From positions 1,944,501 through 2,008,500 of the forward strand of contig NZ_CP018171.1 in NCBI RefSeq assembly GCF_001889605.1: 64,000 nucleotides of DNA, written 5' to 3'. Below, piece by piece: positions 1 through 8,310 of the stretch; within the stretch, counting starts at the first letter, position 1; every line of letters begins with the position of its first letter. This DNA is from Aquibium oceanicum. GTDB taxonomy: Bacteria; Pseudomonadota; Alphaproteobacteria; Rhizobiales; Rhizobiaceae. Below the pieces are notes generated by a model. That model made no database searches. It saw nothing but the letters and a program-made list of their open reading frames with translations, and was not told the origin of the DNA. The position numbers were made by a program, and so were the translations under genes.

Positions 1-210
1 CTCGACCTGCGCATAGTAGAGTTCGCCTGCCTCCGTCAGCGCAAGCGCGCGGCTCGAGCGCTTCAGGAGCTGCGTGCCGAGCTGCTCCTCGAGCGAGGTG
101 ATGTGGCGCGAGATCGAGGCCGGGGAACTCCCGAGCAGCCGACCGGCGCCCGAGAGGCTGCCCTGCTGGACGGCGCTGACGAAGGACCGCAAGGTCTGTA
201 CCCATTCCAT
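1..210 (-). CDS. LysR-family transcriptional regulator, N-terminal part (cut by window edge)
   Basis: Only the first 70 codons are present; the gene continues off the left edge. The protein begins MEWVQTLRSFVSAVQQGSL and carries the classic LysR winged helix-turn-helix: a residue 1-60 region with SLSGAGRLLGSSPASISRHI as the recognition-helix part and LEEQLGTQLLKRSSRAL as the wing. It is transcribed away from the acyl-CoA operon starting at 382, the usual arrangement for a LysR activator and its target. A strong inverted repeat at 260-290 lies in the shared intergenic region and is a candidate binding site. The effector cannot be guessed because the ligand-binding domain is outside the window. 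Confidence 0.88.
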   Translation of the reverse strand, partial: MEWVQTLRSFVSAVQQGSLSGAGRLLGSSPASISRHITSLEEQLGTQLLKRSSRALALTEAGELYYAQVE

Positions 211-259
211 ATCAGCCGTCCGAAGCCTGCATTCCGTTTGAGGTCAGGTACAATATCTC

Positions 260-290
260 GGTTATCTTTTCAATTTCCGAAAAGATAGCC
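260..290. promoter_or_regulatory. 31-bp inverted repeat, candidate LysR operator
   Basis: The arms GGTTATCTTTTC (260-271) and GAAAAGATAGCC (279-290) are complementary except for one base, with a 7-nt AT-rich spacer. The repeat sits 50 bp upstream of the divergent LysR start (210) and about 90 bp upstream of the first MaoC gene (382). Size, symmetry and place fit a LysR recognition site. That it binds this LysR protein is inference. Confidence 0.6.
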
Positions 291-381
291 TGTGCCCGCT
301 GTGCGTTCAGACGCCGTTGGCAGCGTGTTAGGTCTGCGTGCGCAGGCCGCCGGGGAGTGGCGGCGAAGTGGAGGATACGGA

Positions 382-825
382 ATGGCGACTGGCGGCGTGG
401 TGAGCGATCTCGACAAGGGCGACGTCCTCGGTCCGGTCGAATACACCCTCAGCCCCTTCGTGGTCCGCGAGTATTCGCACGCGGTCGAGATGCACCACCC
501 CTGCTTCCAGGGGCGCGAGGGCGATCTGGTCATGCCGCCCACGCTGATCCATCTCGACAAGCTGCGCCTCTACAAGGACGCCTGTCCGGGCGGAACGGGC
601 CCGAGCGCCCGCATCCATTTCGAGTACGACGTCGAGGTGTTCGAGCCGGTTCGCGTCGGCGACCGCCTGAGCGTCCGCGGCGACATCACCGATCGCTACC
701 AGAAGAACGGCCGCGACTACGTGGTGCTTCAGATGGAACTCACCAACGTCGCCACCGGTCGTCTGGTGGTCCGCTACGTCGACCGGGTCATCCTGGCCTA
801 TCGCTCCGCCGAAAAAGCTGCCTGA
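382..825 (+). CDS. MaoC/FAS1-like dehydratase domain protein (first of a pair)
   Basis: A 147-residue single hot-dog-fold protein resembling the FAS1-like N-terminal dehydratase domain found with MaoC hydratases. It probably works on an acyl-CoA (hydration or dehydration of a 2-enoyl-CoA), most likely as a heterodimer with the next gene product, which starts 11 nt downstream and has the same length. The ATG at 382 is preferred over an upstream in-frame start because GGAGG lies 7 nt before it. It heads the operon 382-8297. The conserved central part is VFEPVRVGDRLSVRGDI near residues 85-101. No canonical hydratase-2 Asp/His motif is evident, as is normal for the non-catalytic partner of such heterodimers. 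The substrate is unknown. Confidence 0.72.
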   Translation: MATGGVVSDLDKGDVLGPVEYTLSPFVVREYSHAVEMHHPCFQGREGDLVMPPTLIHLDKLRLYKDACPGGTGPSARIHFEYDVEVFEPVRVGDRLSVRGDITDRYQKNGRDYVVLQMELTNVATGRLVVRYVDRVILAYRSAEKAA

Positions 826-836
826 GGAGAACGGGG

Positions 837-1280
837 ATGAACGCCGAAAAGCTCGAACCCGGTTCGGAATTCTCGCTGGCGCCGCGTCCGATGACGCGCG
901 AGCGCATGCGCTGGTACGTCGATGCGCAGCCAACCATCGCCGCAGACGACGGACGTATCCACACCCAGGAACCCACCATTCACGACGACGACGAGTATGC
1001 GCGCAAGCAGGGTCTGCCGGGCATCATCGCCGATGGCATGATCTCCACCAACTGGATCCTCGGCCTGCTGATCGACGTGTACGGCCCCGCCGTGGCCGGG
1101 CGCTGCAAGCTTCGTACGAAGTACGTCGCGCCGATCTATGAGGACCAGATCGTGATCACGCGCGCCCGCGTCACCGGCGTGGAGCCTTCGGGCGACGGCA
1201 AGGCCTGCCGGCTGGACGTCTGGTGCGAGGACGACGCCGGCACCAAGCTGACGACGGGCGAAGCCACGGTGTTCGTCTGA
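837..1280 (+). CDS. MaoC-like dehydratase (second of a pair)
   Basis: A 147-residue hot-dog-fold protein. The stretch HDDDEYARKQGLPGIIADG (about residues 49-67) occupies the position of the MaoC active-site segment, where typical members have D-x-x-x-A-x-x-x-G-x-P-G-x-I-A-H-G. Here the usual His before the Gly is Asp, so catalysis may be altered or the residue assignment may differ. ACGGGG precedes the ATG at 837. Together with the protein at 382-825 it probably forms a two-chain enoyl-CoA hydratase, as described for MaoC heterodimers in steroid and other side-chain degradation. That parallel rests on gene pairing and length only. Confidence 0.75.
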   Translation: MNAEKLEPGSEFSLAPRPMTRERMRWYVDAQPTIAADDGRIHTQEPTIHDDDEYARKQGLPGIIADGMISTNWILGLLIDVYGPAVAGRCKLRTKYVAPIYEDQIVITRARVTGVEPSGDGKACRLDVWCEDDAGTKLTTGEATVFV

Positions 1281-1328
1281 TGCCGCGCACCGGCACGAGC
1301 GAATGACGACTGTCGCCGGGAAAGCAGC

Positions 1329-2513
1329 ATGAGCGAGGTTCTTCAGGGTATCCGCGTCCTCGACCTGTCGCGCATCTTCGCGGGACCGGATTCCGCCCAG
1401 ATGCTGGGCGATCTGGGCGCGGACGTGATCAAGGTCGAAAGCCCCAAGGGCGGCGACGAATGCCGCTATCTCGGCGTGACCAAGGCCGAACTGGAAAAGA
1501 TCGGCGCGCCGAGCCCCTCTTTCCGATCCTTCAATCGCAACAAGCGCTCGATCGTGCTCGATCTGGCGACCGATGCCGGGCGCGACGCGGTGCGCCGCCT
1601 GATGCTGCGGTCCGACGTTGTCCTCAACAATTTCCGCCCGGGAACAATGGAGCGCTGGGGCATCGGCTACGACGATCTCTGCACCGAGCATCCCGGCATG
1701 ATCTACTGCGACTTCCACGCCTACGGGCCGGTCGGGCCGCTCGCCGACATCGGCGCCAACGACCTCGCGCTGCAGGCGCATTCCGGCCTGATGAGCATAA
1801 CCGGCGAGGAGGGCGGGCCGCCGGCGCGCGCTGGCAGCGCCATCGTCGACCTGCACGCGAGCCTCGCGATCGTCAGCGGCGTGCTCGCCGCGCTGTTCCA
1901 CCGCGAACGTACGGGTGAGGGGCAGCGGCTAGACACGTCGCTACTTCTCTCCTCGGCGCACCTGATGAGCTATTTCTACCAGGACTACTGGCTGACCGGG
2001 AACGAGCACAGGCGCATGGGCACCGCCAACCACCTGAGCGTGCCCAACCAGGCCTTCCCCGCGAACGACGGCTACGTCGTCATCATCGCCCCGTCAGACG
2101 AGATGTGGCGGCGGCTCGCCGCAGCGCTCGATCCCGAGACGCTGGGCGTCGAGACCTTCCGGACGGCCTCGGAGCGGCTGCGCCTGCGCAAGGACGTGGT
2201 CGAGGCCATTTCTGCCATCACGCGCGGGCTCAGCAAGCACGAGATTCATGCGAAGCTCAGCCGGGCGAAGGTGAACGTTTCGATCGTCAACGGCATCGGC
2301 GAGGCGACCGGGCACCCGCAGCTGGAGGCCGTCGGAGGCATCTTCCACCATGGCGACGGGGAGCGCTATGTCGGGACGCCGTTCCGGCTGCACAAGTCGC
2401 CGGGCCGGATGACCCGCGGCTATCCGGGCCTGGGCGAGCACACCGCCGAGATACTTTCGGAGGCGGGCTTCTCCGAGGCGGAGATCGAGGAACTGTCGGG
2501 AGAGTGGAAATGA
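1329..2513 (+). CDS. Class III (CaiB/BaiF-type) CoA-transferase
   Basis: The 394-residue length is normal for family III CoA-transferases, which move CoA between carboxylic acids through an aspartyl-CoA thioester. The N-terminal GIRVLDLSRIFAGP and LGDLGADVIKVE motifs, the NKRSIVLDL segment and FRPGTMERWGIGYDDL are all diagnostic. The likely catalytic Asp is D174 in PARAGSAIVDLHASLA, matching the Asp of formyl-CoA transferase. The stop codon overlaps the next start (ATGA at 2510-2513), so translation is probably coupled to the acyl-CoA ligase. Its presence beside a ligase gives the operon two ways to make the acyl-CoA substrate. The acid is unknown. Confidence 0.93.
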   Translation: MSEVLQGIRVLDLSRIFAGPDSAQMLGDLGADVIKVESPKGGDECRYLGVTKAELEKIGAPSPSFRSFNRNKRSIVLDLATDAGRDAVRRLMLRSDVVLNNFRPGTMERWGIGYDDLCTEHPGMIYCDFHAYGPVGPLADIGANDLALQAHSGLMSITGEEGGPPARAGSAIVDLHASLAIVSGVLAALFHRERTGEGQRLDTSLLLSSAHLMSYFYQDYWLTGNEHRRMGTANHLSVPNQAFPANDGYVVIIAPSDEMWRRLAAALDPETLGVETFRTASERLRLRKDVVEAISAITRGLSKHEIHAKLSRAKVNVSIVNGIGEATGHPQLEAVGGIFHHGDGERYVGTPFRLHKSPGRMTRGYPGLGEHTAEILSEAGFSEAEIEELSGEWK

Positions 2514-4621
2514 ACGCAGCCGCGGGAGGGGCGTCGGGTCTCGATGCCATGATGCGCGCGCGCAGCGTCGCCGTGATCGGGGCCTCGTCGGACGCGGTCA
2601 AGATCGGCGGAAAGCCGGTTGCGTTGATGAAGGAGCATTTCCAGGGCTCCATCGTGCCGATCAATCCGAACCGGCCCGAGATCCTCGGCCTGAAGGCCGC
2701 GAAGAGCATTTCCGAACTCGACGATGTGCCGGACCTCGCCGTCGTGGCCGTCGGTGCCAAGCTCGCAGAGGGCGCAATCGAGGAATGCCTTCAGGCCGGC
2801 GTCCGCTCGATCGTGCTCTTCAGTGCGGGCTTCGGCGAGATCGACGAGGCGGGGCGCGAGGCGCAGGAGCGCATTTCCGCCACGTGCCGCGCCGCCGGCG
2901 CGCGGTTGCTCGGTCCCAACAGCCTGGGCCTGATCAACTTCCACACCGGTCTCTACGCCACCTTCTCGGCCGCGCTCGACAATGTCTGGCCGCGCAAGGG
3001 CACGGTCGGCATCGCCAGCCAGAGCGGCGCGGTCGGCACCTACATCATGGCGCTCGCGGCGGAGGCCGGCATCGGTTTCAGTCACTTCATCGCCACCGGC
3101 AACGAGGCGGACGTCGACGTCGCAGACTGCATCGAATGGCTGGCCGGCGACGCCGACACCAAGGTGATCGTCGCCTACATGGAAGGCTGCCGCGACGGCG
3201 AGCGGCTGAAGCGCGCACTGGAGGCGGCAAGACGCGCCCGCAAGCCGGTCATCGCCATCAAGCCCGGTGCCAGCGAGCAGGGCCTTGCCGCCGTCAAGTC
3301 GCACACCGGCTCGCTCGCCGGATCGAAGCAGGTGTTCGACGCGGTGCTCGCCGCCTACGGGGCCTGGTCGGCCCACACCATCGAGGAGGCGGTCGACATC
3401 GCGCTGGCCGCCAGCACGGGAAAGCTGCCGTCCGGTGAAGACGCGATCATCATAACCCCGTCGGGCGGCGTAGGCATCATGATGGCCGACGCCTGCGCCG
3501 AGGCGAACATCGCCCTGCCGCCGCTCGACGCGACCGCCGCCGAAGAGATCAGGGCGCTGCTTCCGCTCGCCAGCACCGGCAATCCGGTCGATACGACCGC
3601 GCAGGTCTCCAACGATATCCGCCTCTACGGCCAGGTGATCGACATCGTCGCCACCCGCGCCGACGTGCCGATCCTCTTCATCTTCATGGCCCACATGGGC
3701 AAGACGCCCTCGGTCACCGACGTGCTCAAACCCATGCTGCGCGAAGTGGCGAAAAACCATCCCGACCGCGTCATGGCGATCGTCACCCGCGCGGCCGCGG
3801 ACTTCCGCACCGAGATGACCGATGCGGGCTTCATCGTCTTCGAGGACCCGAACCGCGCGGTCACCGCGGTCTCTGCCCTGACACATTTCGCCCGCCACTT
3901 CGCCCGTCCCGCGCGCCGCGAGGACGCGGGTCCCGCCACGGATCAGGCCACCCTCGCAAATGCCGCGGCCGATCCCGCGTCCGGCGCGGCACTGCTCGCC
4001 ACACTCGGCATCCCGGATCTCCCGTCGAGGCTGGCCGAGACCGCCGACGCGGCGGTCGCAAGTGCGGGGGAGGTCGGCTGGCCCGTCGTCCTCAAGATCG
4101 CGTCGCCCGACATCCAGCACAAGACCGAAGTCGGCGGCGTCATCCTTTCGATCCGCGACGAGCCCGCGCTTCGCGACGCCTGGGCGCGCATGATGGCCGA
4201 CGTGCGCCGCCATGCGCCCGACGCGCGGATTTCGGGCGCGACGATCGCGCCGATGCTGACCGGCGGCATCGAGACGATCGTCGGCTCCCAGAACGATCCG
4301 GACTTCGGCCCCGTCGTAATGTTCGGCCTCGGCGGCACGATGGCCGAGGCGCTCAAGGACGTCGTCTTCGCCCCCGCGCCGGTCGATACCGAACAGGCGT
4401 ACGAGATGATCGGCGCAATCCGGGGCAGCGCCTTGTTCGACGGCTGGCGCGGCGCGCCGCCCGCCGACCGCGAGGCATTGGCCCAGGCGATCGTGGCGGT
4501 CTCGCGCTTCGCCGCCGCCAACCGCGACACGGTGGAAAGCCTGGAGGTCAACCCCTTCGTGGCGCTTCCCAAGGGCGGCACGTCTCTCGACATGCTGTTT
4601 CAACTGCGCAACCCCGGCTGA
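2510..4621 (+). CDS. NDP-forming acyl-CoA synthetase (acetate-CoA ligase family, fused alpha-beta)
   Basis: A 703-residue protein with the order CoA-binding Rossmann domain (residues 15-135, ARSVAVIGASSD), succinyl-CoA-synthetase-like flavodoxin domains (about 160-450), then an ATP-grasp domain (about 490-700, WPVVLKIASPDIQHKTEVGG). H265 in VKSHTGSLAG fits the phosphorylated active-site His of this family. These enzymes interconvert acyl-CoA plus NDP and phosphate with acid plus NTP. The ATG overlaps the stop of the preceding CoA-transferase, and an acyl-CoA dehydrogenase starts 4 nt after its end. The enzyme may activate the pathway substrate or recover ATP from an acyl-CoA product. Sequence does not decide which. 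Confidence 0.9.
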   Translation: MNAAAGGASGLDAMMRARSVAVIGASSDAVKIGGKPVALMKEHFQGSIVPINPNRPEILGLKAAKSISELDDVPDLAVVAVGAKLAEGAIEECLQAGVRSIVLFSAGFGEIDEAGREAQERISATCRAAGARLLGPNSLGLINFHTGLYATFSAALDNVWPRKGTVGIASQSGAVGTYIMALAAEAGIGFSHFIATGNEADVDVADCIEWLAGDADTKVIVAYMEGCRDGERLKRALEAARRARKPVIAIKPGASEQGLAAVKSHTGSLAGSKQVFDAVLAAYGAWSAHTIEEAVDIALAASTGKLPSGEDAIIITPSGGVGIMMADACAEANIALPPLDATAAEEIRALLPLASTGNPVDTTAQVSNDIRLYGQVIDIVATRADVPILFIFMAHMGKTPSVTDVLKPMLREVAKNHPDRVMAIVTRAAADFRTEMTDAGFIVFEDPNRAVTAVSALTHFARHFARPARREDAGPATDQATLANAAADPASGAALLATLGIPDLPSRLAETADAAVASAGEVGWPVVLKIASPDIQHKTEVGGVILSIRDEPALRDAWARMMADVRRHAPDARISGATIAPMLTGGIETIVGSQNDPDFGPVVMFGLGGTMAEALKDVVFAPAPVDTEQAYEMIGAIRGSALFDGWRGAPPADREALAQAIVAVSRFAAANRDTVESLEVNPFVALPKGGTSLDMLFQLRNPG

Positions 4622-4625
4622 GCCC

Positions 4626-5792
4626 ATGGTCGACGTCTCCTTCACCCCCGAGCAGAACGCCTTCCGGATGCGACTGCGCGGCTGGCTGGCGGAAAAGCTT
4701 CCGCCCGACTGGGGCGGGCCGCGCTTCATGGGGCCGGACGACGATGCCGAGAACGCCCGCTTCCAGATCGACTGGGAGCGCCGGCTCTACGCTGCCGGCT
4801 ATCAGGGCATCCACTGGCCGAAAGCCTATGGCGGTCAGGGTCTGACGCTCCTCGAACACCTCATCGCATCGGAGGAACTCGGCCGCGTCTCGGCGCCCGA
4901 GGGCATCAACACGCTCGGCAAGGAACTCGTCGGCCCGATCGTTCTCGCGCTCGGCACGGAAGAGCAGAAGAAGACCGTCATCCCGCGGATGCTGCGGCTG
5001 GACGACATCTGGTGCCAGGGCTTTTCCGAGCCCGACGCCGGCTCCGACCTCGCTGGCCTGCGCACGCGCGCCGTGCGCGACGGCGACCATTGGGTCGTCA
5101 ACGGCCAGAAGCTCTGGACCAGCTTCGCGCACCACGCCAACAAGTGCATCCTGCTCGCCCGCACCGATCCGGATGCGCCGAAGCACAAGGGCCTGACCCT
5201 CTTCCTCCTCGACATGAAGACGCCGGGCGTGACCGTGCGTCCCCTGCGCCAGATCACCGGCCGCAGCGAGTTCAACGAGGTCTTCTTCGACAATGCCCGC
5301 ATTCCGCTCGACGCGCATCTGGGCGCCGTCAACGAGGGCTGGAACGCGGCAGTGGGCGTGCTCGGCTTCGAGCGGGCGACCGCGCGCTTCTACCGCCAGT
5401 CGCGCTTCACCGCGGAATTCCTCCAACTCGTCGCCAGCCTGAAGCGCCGGTCGGACAAGGCGGCCGACCCGTGGTTCCGCCAGCGTGCCGGCGCGCTCCT
5501 AGCCGAACTCCGCATGCACCGGCTCATGAACCTCAAGGTCGCCAGTCGCGTCGTCAACGGTCGCGAGATCGGCTCGGAAGCGAGCGTGGTGAAGCTGTTC
5601 TGGAGCGAGATGCACCAGCGCATCATGGATTTTGCTTCCGAAATCTTCGCCGAGGATTTCGTGCTCGACCTGCCCGAAGCCGAGCGGTTCCGCTTCCTCT
5701 ATATGCACATCCGCGCCGAAACGATCTACGCCGGCACCTCCGAGGTCCAGCGCAACATCATCGGCGAGCGCATGCTCGGGCTGGGGAGGTGA
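4626..5792 (+). CDS. Acyl-CoA dehydrogenase, large partner
   Basis: A 388-residue FAD-dependent acyl-CoA dehydrogenase. Signature segments are the middle-domain FSEPDAGSDLAGLRTRA, the FAD/beta-barrel part WVVNGQKLWTSFAHHANKC, and the C-terminal AETIYAGTSEVQRNIIGERM. It introduces the alpha,beta double bond of an acyl-CoA and passes electrons to ETF. The next gene is a shorter acyl-CoA dehydrogenase starting 2 nt later. This 390 plus 340 residue pairing is typical of heteromeric acyl-CoA dehydrogenases used on bulky or branched side chains, so an alpha-beta complex is likely but unproven. The following hydration step would fall to the MaoC pair at 382-1280. Confidence 0.92.
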   Translation: MVDVSFTPEQNAFRMRLRGWLAEKLPPDWGGPRFMGPDDDAENARFQIDWERRLYAAGYQGIHWPKAYGGQGLTLLEHLIASEELGRVSAPEGINTLGKELVGPIVLALGTEEQKKTVIPRMLRLDDIWCQGFSEPDAGSDLAGLRTRAVRDGDHWVVNGQKLWTSFAHHANKCILLARTDPDAPKHKGLTLFLLDMKTPGVTVRPLRQITGRSEFNEVFFDNARIPLDAHLGAVNEGWNAAVGVLGFERATARFYRQSRFTAEFLQLVASLKRRSDKAADPWFRQRAGALLAELRMHRLMNLKVASRVVNGREIGSEASVVKLFWSEMHQRIMDFASEIFAEDFVLDLPEAERFRFLYMHIRAETIYAGTSEVQRNIIGERMLGLGR

Positions 5793-5794
5793 CG

Positions 5795-6811
5795 ATGCAC
5801 TTCGACTTCTCCTTCGAACAGCGCACCCTCGCCGAAAGCGTTGCCAAGATCCTGAAATCCCTGCCGCCGGTTACCCAACCGGCGCCCTATCCATACCATC
5901 CCGGTGAGCCCATGAAGGCGCTCGCTTCGCTCGGCCTGTTCGGGGAGGGCGAGGAGGGTTCGCCGCTGGGACATACCGACGCCGTCGCGGTTGCGATGGA
6001 GGCAGGCCGGACCATCGTCGCCGCCCCCGTGGTGGAGGCGCTCGCCGCGGCTGTCGCCCTGTCTGGCAGCCGTCCCGAAATCGCCTCGCGCCTCGCCGCC
6101 GGCGAGGTCCCCGGCGTGGCTGTGAGTGGTGGCATTGAGAGACGCGGCGGAGAACTTTCCGGCGAGGCGATCGTCCCGCACGGGGCTGCCGCTGGCTTCC
6201 TGCTCCTTCCCGTCGCGGGGGAGGGCGCGCGCGACTGGATCCTGGTCCAACCGGGCGATGTCGAGGCTGCTCCCGTCGAGACGACCGACATCACGTCTGG
6301 CGCCGCCCGGCTGAAAATCTCCGGCTTTCCTGCCCCGGCCGCCGGAAACGGCGCGGACGCCATGGACCGGGCCCTGCGTCTCTTCGCGCTGGCCGAAATC
6401 GTCGGCGCGGCCGATGCCTGCCTCGAACGCACCGTCGCCTACATCTCCGAGCGCAAGCAGTTCGGAAAGCCGATCGGCTCGAACCAGGCGGTCAAGCACA
6501 TGGCGGCCGACTGCGCGGTGTCGCTCGAAGCCATGAAGGCCGCGGTCGAATATGCCGGCTGGGCGCTCGACGCGGCGCCGGAAGACGAAGCGGCGGCGGA
6601 GGAGGCTTCGCTGGCGCTCCTGTCGGCCGCATCCTACGTCGGCGAACATGGCCGCCGCGTCGCCGAGCGCTGCGTCCAGATGCATGGCGGCATCGCCTTC
6701 ACATGGGATTATGGCCTGCACCTGCCGCTGCGGCGCATCCTGTTCCGCACCGCGACGCTCGCAGGCGTGAGGGACGGACGCAAAGGGCTCGCCGCCCATC
6801 TTCTGGACTGA
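5795..6811 (+). CDS. Acyl-CoA dehydrogenase, small partner
   Basis: A 338-residue acyl-CoA dehydrogenase-fold protein, shorter than a standalone enzyme. The N-terminal helical domain (MHFDFSFEQRTLAESVAKIL) is followed by a divergent middle domain, then the conserved C-terminal helical bundle with YISERKQFGKPIGSNQAVKH and VQMHGGIAFTWDYGLHLPLRR. The start at 5795 is chosen because GGGGAGGTGA lies just upstream. It is probably the second subunit of a heteromer with 4626-5792. In such pairs one chain usually carries the catalytic base and the other helps bind FAD and substrate. Which chain does which cannot be settled by eye. Confidence 0.88.
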   Translation: MHFDFSFEQRTLAESVAKILKSLPPVTQPAPYPYHPGEPMKALASLGLFGEGEEGSPLGHTDAVAVAMEAGRTIVAAPVVEALAAAVALSGSRPEIASRLAAGEVPGVAVSGGIERRGGELSGEAIVPHGAAAGFLLLPVAGEGARDWILVQPGDVEAAPVETTDITSGAARLKISGFPAPAAGNGADAMDRALRLFALAEIVGAADACLERTVAYISERKQFGKPIGSNQAVKHMAADCAVSLEAMKAAVEYAGWALDAAPEDEAAAEEASLALLSAASYVGEHGRRVAERCVQMHGGIAFTWDYGLHLPLRRILFRTATLAGVRDGRKGLAAHLLD

Positions 6812-6824
6812 GGGAGGTCAGACC

Positions 6825-7496
6825 ATGGACGCATCGCAAAAGGCCGCGCTGAAGGAGAGGATCGTCGCGGCGCGCGGCTATTGGGCGCGCTTCCACGACG
6901 TGCTCCTCGACCGCGCGCCGGAATTCCTCGATGCCTATGTCGCGTTCCAGTCCGGTCCGACCCATTCGGGCGTGCTGCCGAAAAAGCTCTGCGAGTTCGT
7001 CTACATCGCCATCGACCTGTCGGTGAACCACATGTACGAGCGCGGCGGTCGCCGCCACATGGAATACGCGCTCAAGGCCGGCGCGACGCCGGAGGAGATA
7101 CTTCAGGTCATCATGCTGACCACGGTACTCGCCGCCCAACAGCCGATCGATCTCGGCCTGAAGGTGCTGGCCGAGGAGACGGGCGGTGCGGACGGCGATC
7201 TGATGAACCGGATCGATCCGGATCTCGCGAAGACCTATCGCGGCTATGCTGACGCCGCAGCCTCCGGGCCGCTCTCGGCCAAGGAGCGCGAGCTCGTCTC
7301 GCTGGCGGTCTGCTCCGCCCCCACCGCGCTCTACGAGGACGGCGTGCGCCGGCACATCCGTGCGGCACTCGCGGAAGGCGCGACGCAGCAGGAGATCTAC
7401 GCGATCCTGCAGCTGTCGGCCGCTCTTTCCATCCACACCTGCACCATCGGCATTCCGGGCTTCGCGGACGTGCTCGACGGCAAGTTCGTCGAATAG
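6825..7496 (+). CDS. Carboxymuconolactone decarboxylase-fold protein, two CMD domains, no CxxC
   Basis: A 223-residue protein with two CMD/AhpD-like helical repeats. The first lies about residues 45-115 (KLCEFVYIAIDLSVNHMYERG, ALKAGATPEEILQVIMLT) and the second about 150-215 (ERELVSLAVCSAPTALYEDG, ALAEGATQQEIYAILQLS). AhpD-type peroxidatic proteins carry CxxC-x3-H; neither repeat has a Cys pair, so redox activity is unlikely. A lyase, decarboxylase or lactone-related role remains possible. GGGAGG lies before the ATG at 6825, and the alpha/beta-hydrolase follows 9 nt downstream. CMD-plus-hydrolase pairing resembles the PcaC/PcaD step of the beta-ketoadipate pathway, but the substrate here is unknown. 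Confidence 0.85.
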   Translation: MDASQKAALKERIVAARGYWARFHDVLLDRAPEFLDAYVAFQSGPTHSGVLPKKLCEFVYIAIDLSVNHMYERGGRRHMEYALKAGATPEEILQVIMLTTVLAAQQPIDLGLKVLAEETGGADGDLMNRIDPDLAKTYRGYADAAASGPLSAKERELVSLAVCSAPTALYEDGVRRHIRAALAEGATQQEIYAILQLSAALSIHTCTIGIPGFADVLDGKFVE

Positions 7497-7505
7497 GAGC
7501 GGATC

Positions 7506-8297
7506 ATGACCGAGTTGACCTTCGCCGAAATCAATGGCGCGGCCTGCCGCTACGCCCTCGACGGGGAGGGCGATCGCACGCTGGTACTGGTGCACGAACT
7601 CGGCGGCAGCCTCGACAGCTGGGGCGGCATGATCCCGCTTCTGCCCGCCGGCTGGCGCATCGTCCGCCACGATCTGCGTGGCGCCGGCATGTCCGAGAAG
7701 CAGCGCGGCACCAACGATCTCGACGCGCTCGCCGGCGATGTCGCCGCTCTCCTCGACCACCTCGGCATCGAAGGCCCGGTCGTGGTCGCGGGCGCTGCGA
7801 TGGGCGCCGCGGTCGCCGTGCGCTTCGCGACGCGCTTTCCGGACCGTCTCGAACGGCTCGTGCTCATCGGACCCGCGCTCGGCGTGCCGGCAGAAAGGCG
7901 CGAAGCGGCGCGCGCGCTCACCGACCGCATCGAGGTGGACGGCATGCGCGCACTGGCAGAGACCGTGCTGCCGCGCGCCTTTCCGGAGGAACTCTGGTCC
8001 TCACCAGAGGACAAGGCGCTGGCGATCGCTCGATGGCTCGGCGCCGATCCGGAAGGCTATGCCGCCAACTACCGCATCCTCGTCGACCAGGATCTGCGCC
8101 CCGAACTCGCCGGCATCGCCTGCCCGACGCTGGTGCTGGCCGGCCGCCATGATCCCTTCGGCCCGCCCGAAGCCGTCGATGCTGGGACCGCCGCCCTGAA
8201 GATCCGCACCTTCAAGGCGCTCGAAGGCGGCCATTTCATGTGCATCCAGTCGCCGGCACTGGTCGCCGAGGCGATCTCGAAGTTTCTTGCCGGCTGA
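7506..8297 (+). CDS. Alpha/beta-hydrolase fold protein with Ala at the nucleophile position
   Basis: A 263-residue protein resembling 3-oxoadipate enol-lactonase and related alpha/beta-hydrolases (VLVHELGGSLDSWGGMIPLL, VRHDLRGAGMSEK). The nucleophile elbow G-x-S-x-G reads G96-A-A98-M-G100, encoded GGC GCT GCG ATG GGC, so the catalytic Ser is Ala. The acid (LAGRHDPFG) and His (EGGHFM) motifs are intact. The change may mean a non-hydrolytic reaction, such as cofactor-free chemistry in the same fold, or loss of function. It is the last gene of the 382-8297 operon, and a hairpin overlaps its stop codon. A single base substitution, GCG from TCG, would account for the change. Confidence 0.85.
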   Translation: MTELTFAEINGAACRYALDGEGDRTLVLVHELGGSLDSWGGMIPLLPAGWRIVRHDLRGAGMSEKQRGTNDLDALAGDVAALLDHLGIEGPVVVAGAAMGAAVAVRFATRFPDRLERLVLIGPALGVPAERREAARALTDRIEVDGMRALAETVLPRAFPEELWSSPEDKALAIARWLGADPEGYAANYRILVDQDLRPELAGIACPTLVLAGRHDPFGPPEAVDAGTAALKIRTFKALEGGHFMCIQSPALVAEAISKFLAG

Positions 8298-8310
8298 AAC
8301 CGGCAGCCGG
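8290..8310. terminator. Hairpin between convergent genes, candidate bidirectional terminator
   Basis: The arms CCGGCTG (8290-8296) and CAGCCGG (8304-8310) form a 7-bp GC-rich stem with a 7-nt loop. It lies across the stop codon of the hydrolase (8297) and ends directly before the stop of the oppositely oriented flavin reductase (8311). There is no clear T-tract on either strand, so termination is plausible but not certain. Confidence 0.45.

Noticed and set aside
2420-4729. Long open frame on the - strand (769 codons) opposite the acyl-CoA ligase
   Set aside because: Composition is rich in Arg, Asp, Gly and His without any family motif, and the + strand gene has full domain support. It is an antisense artefact of high GC.
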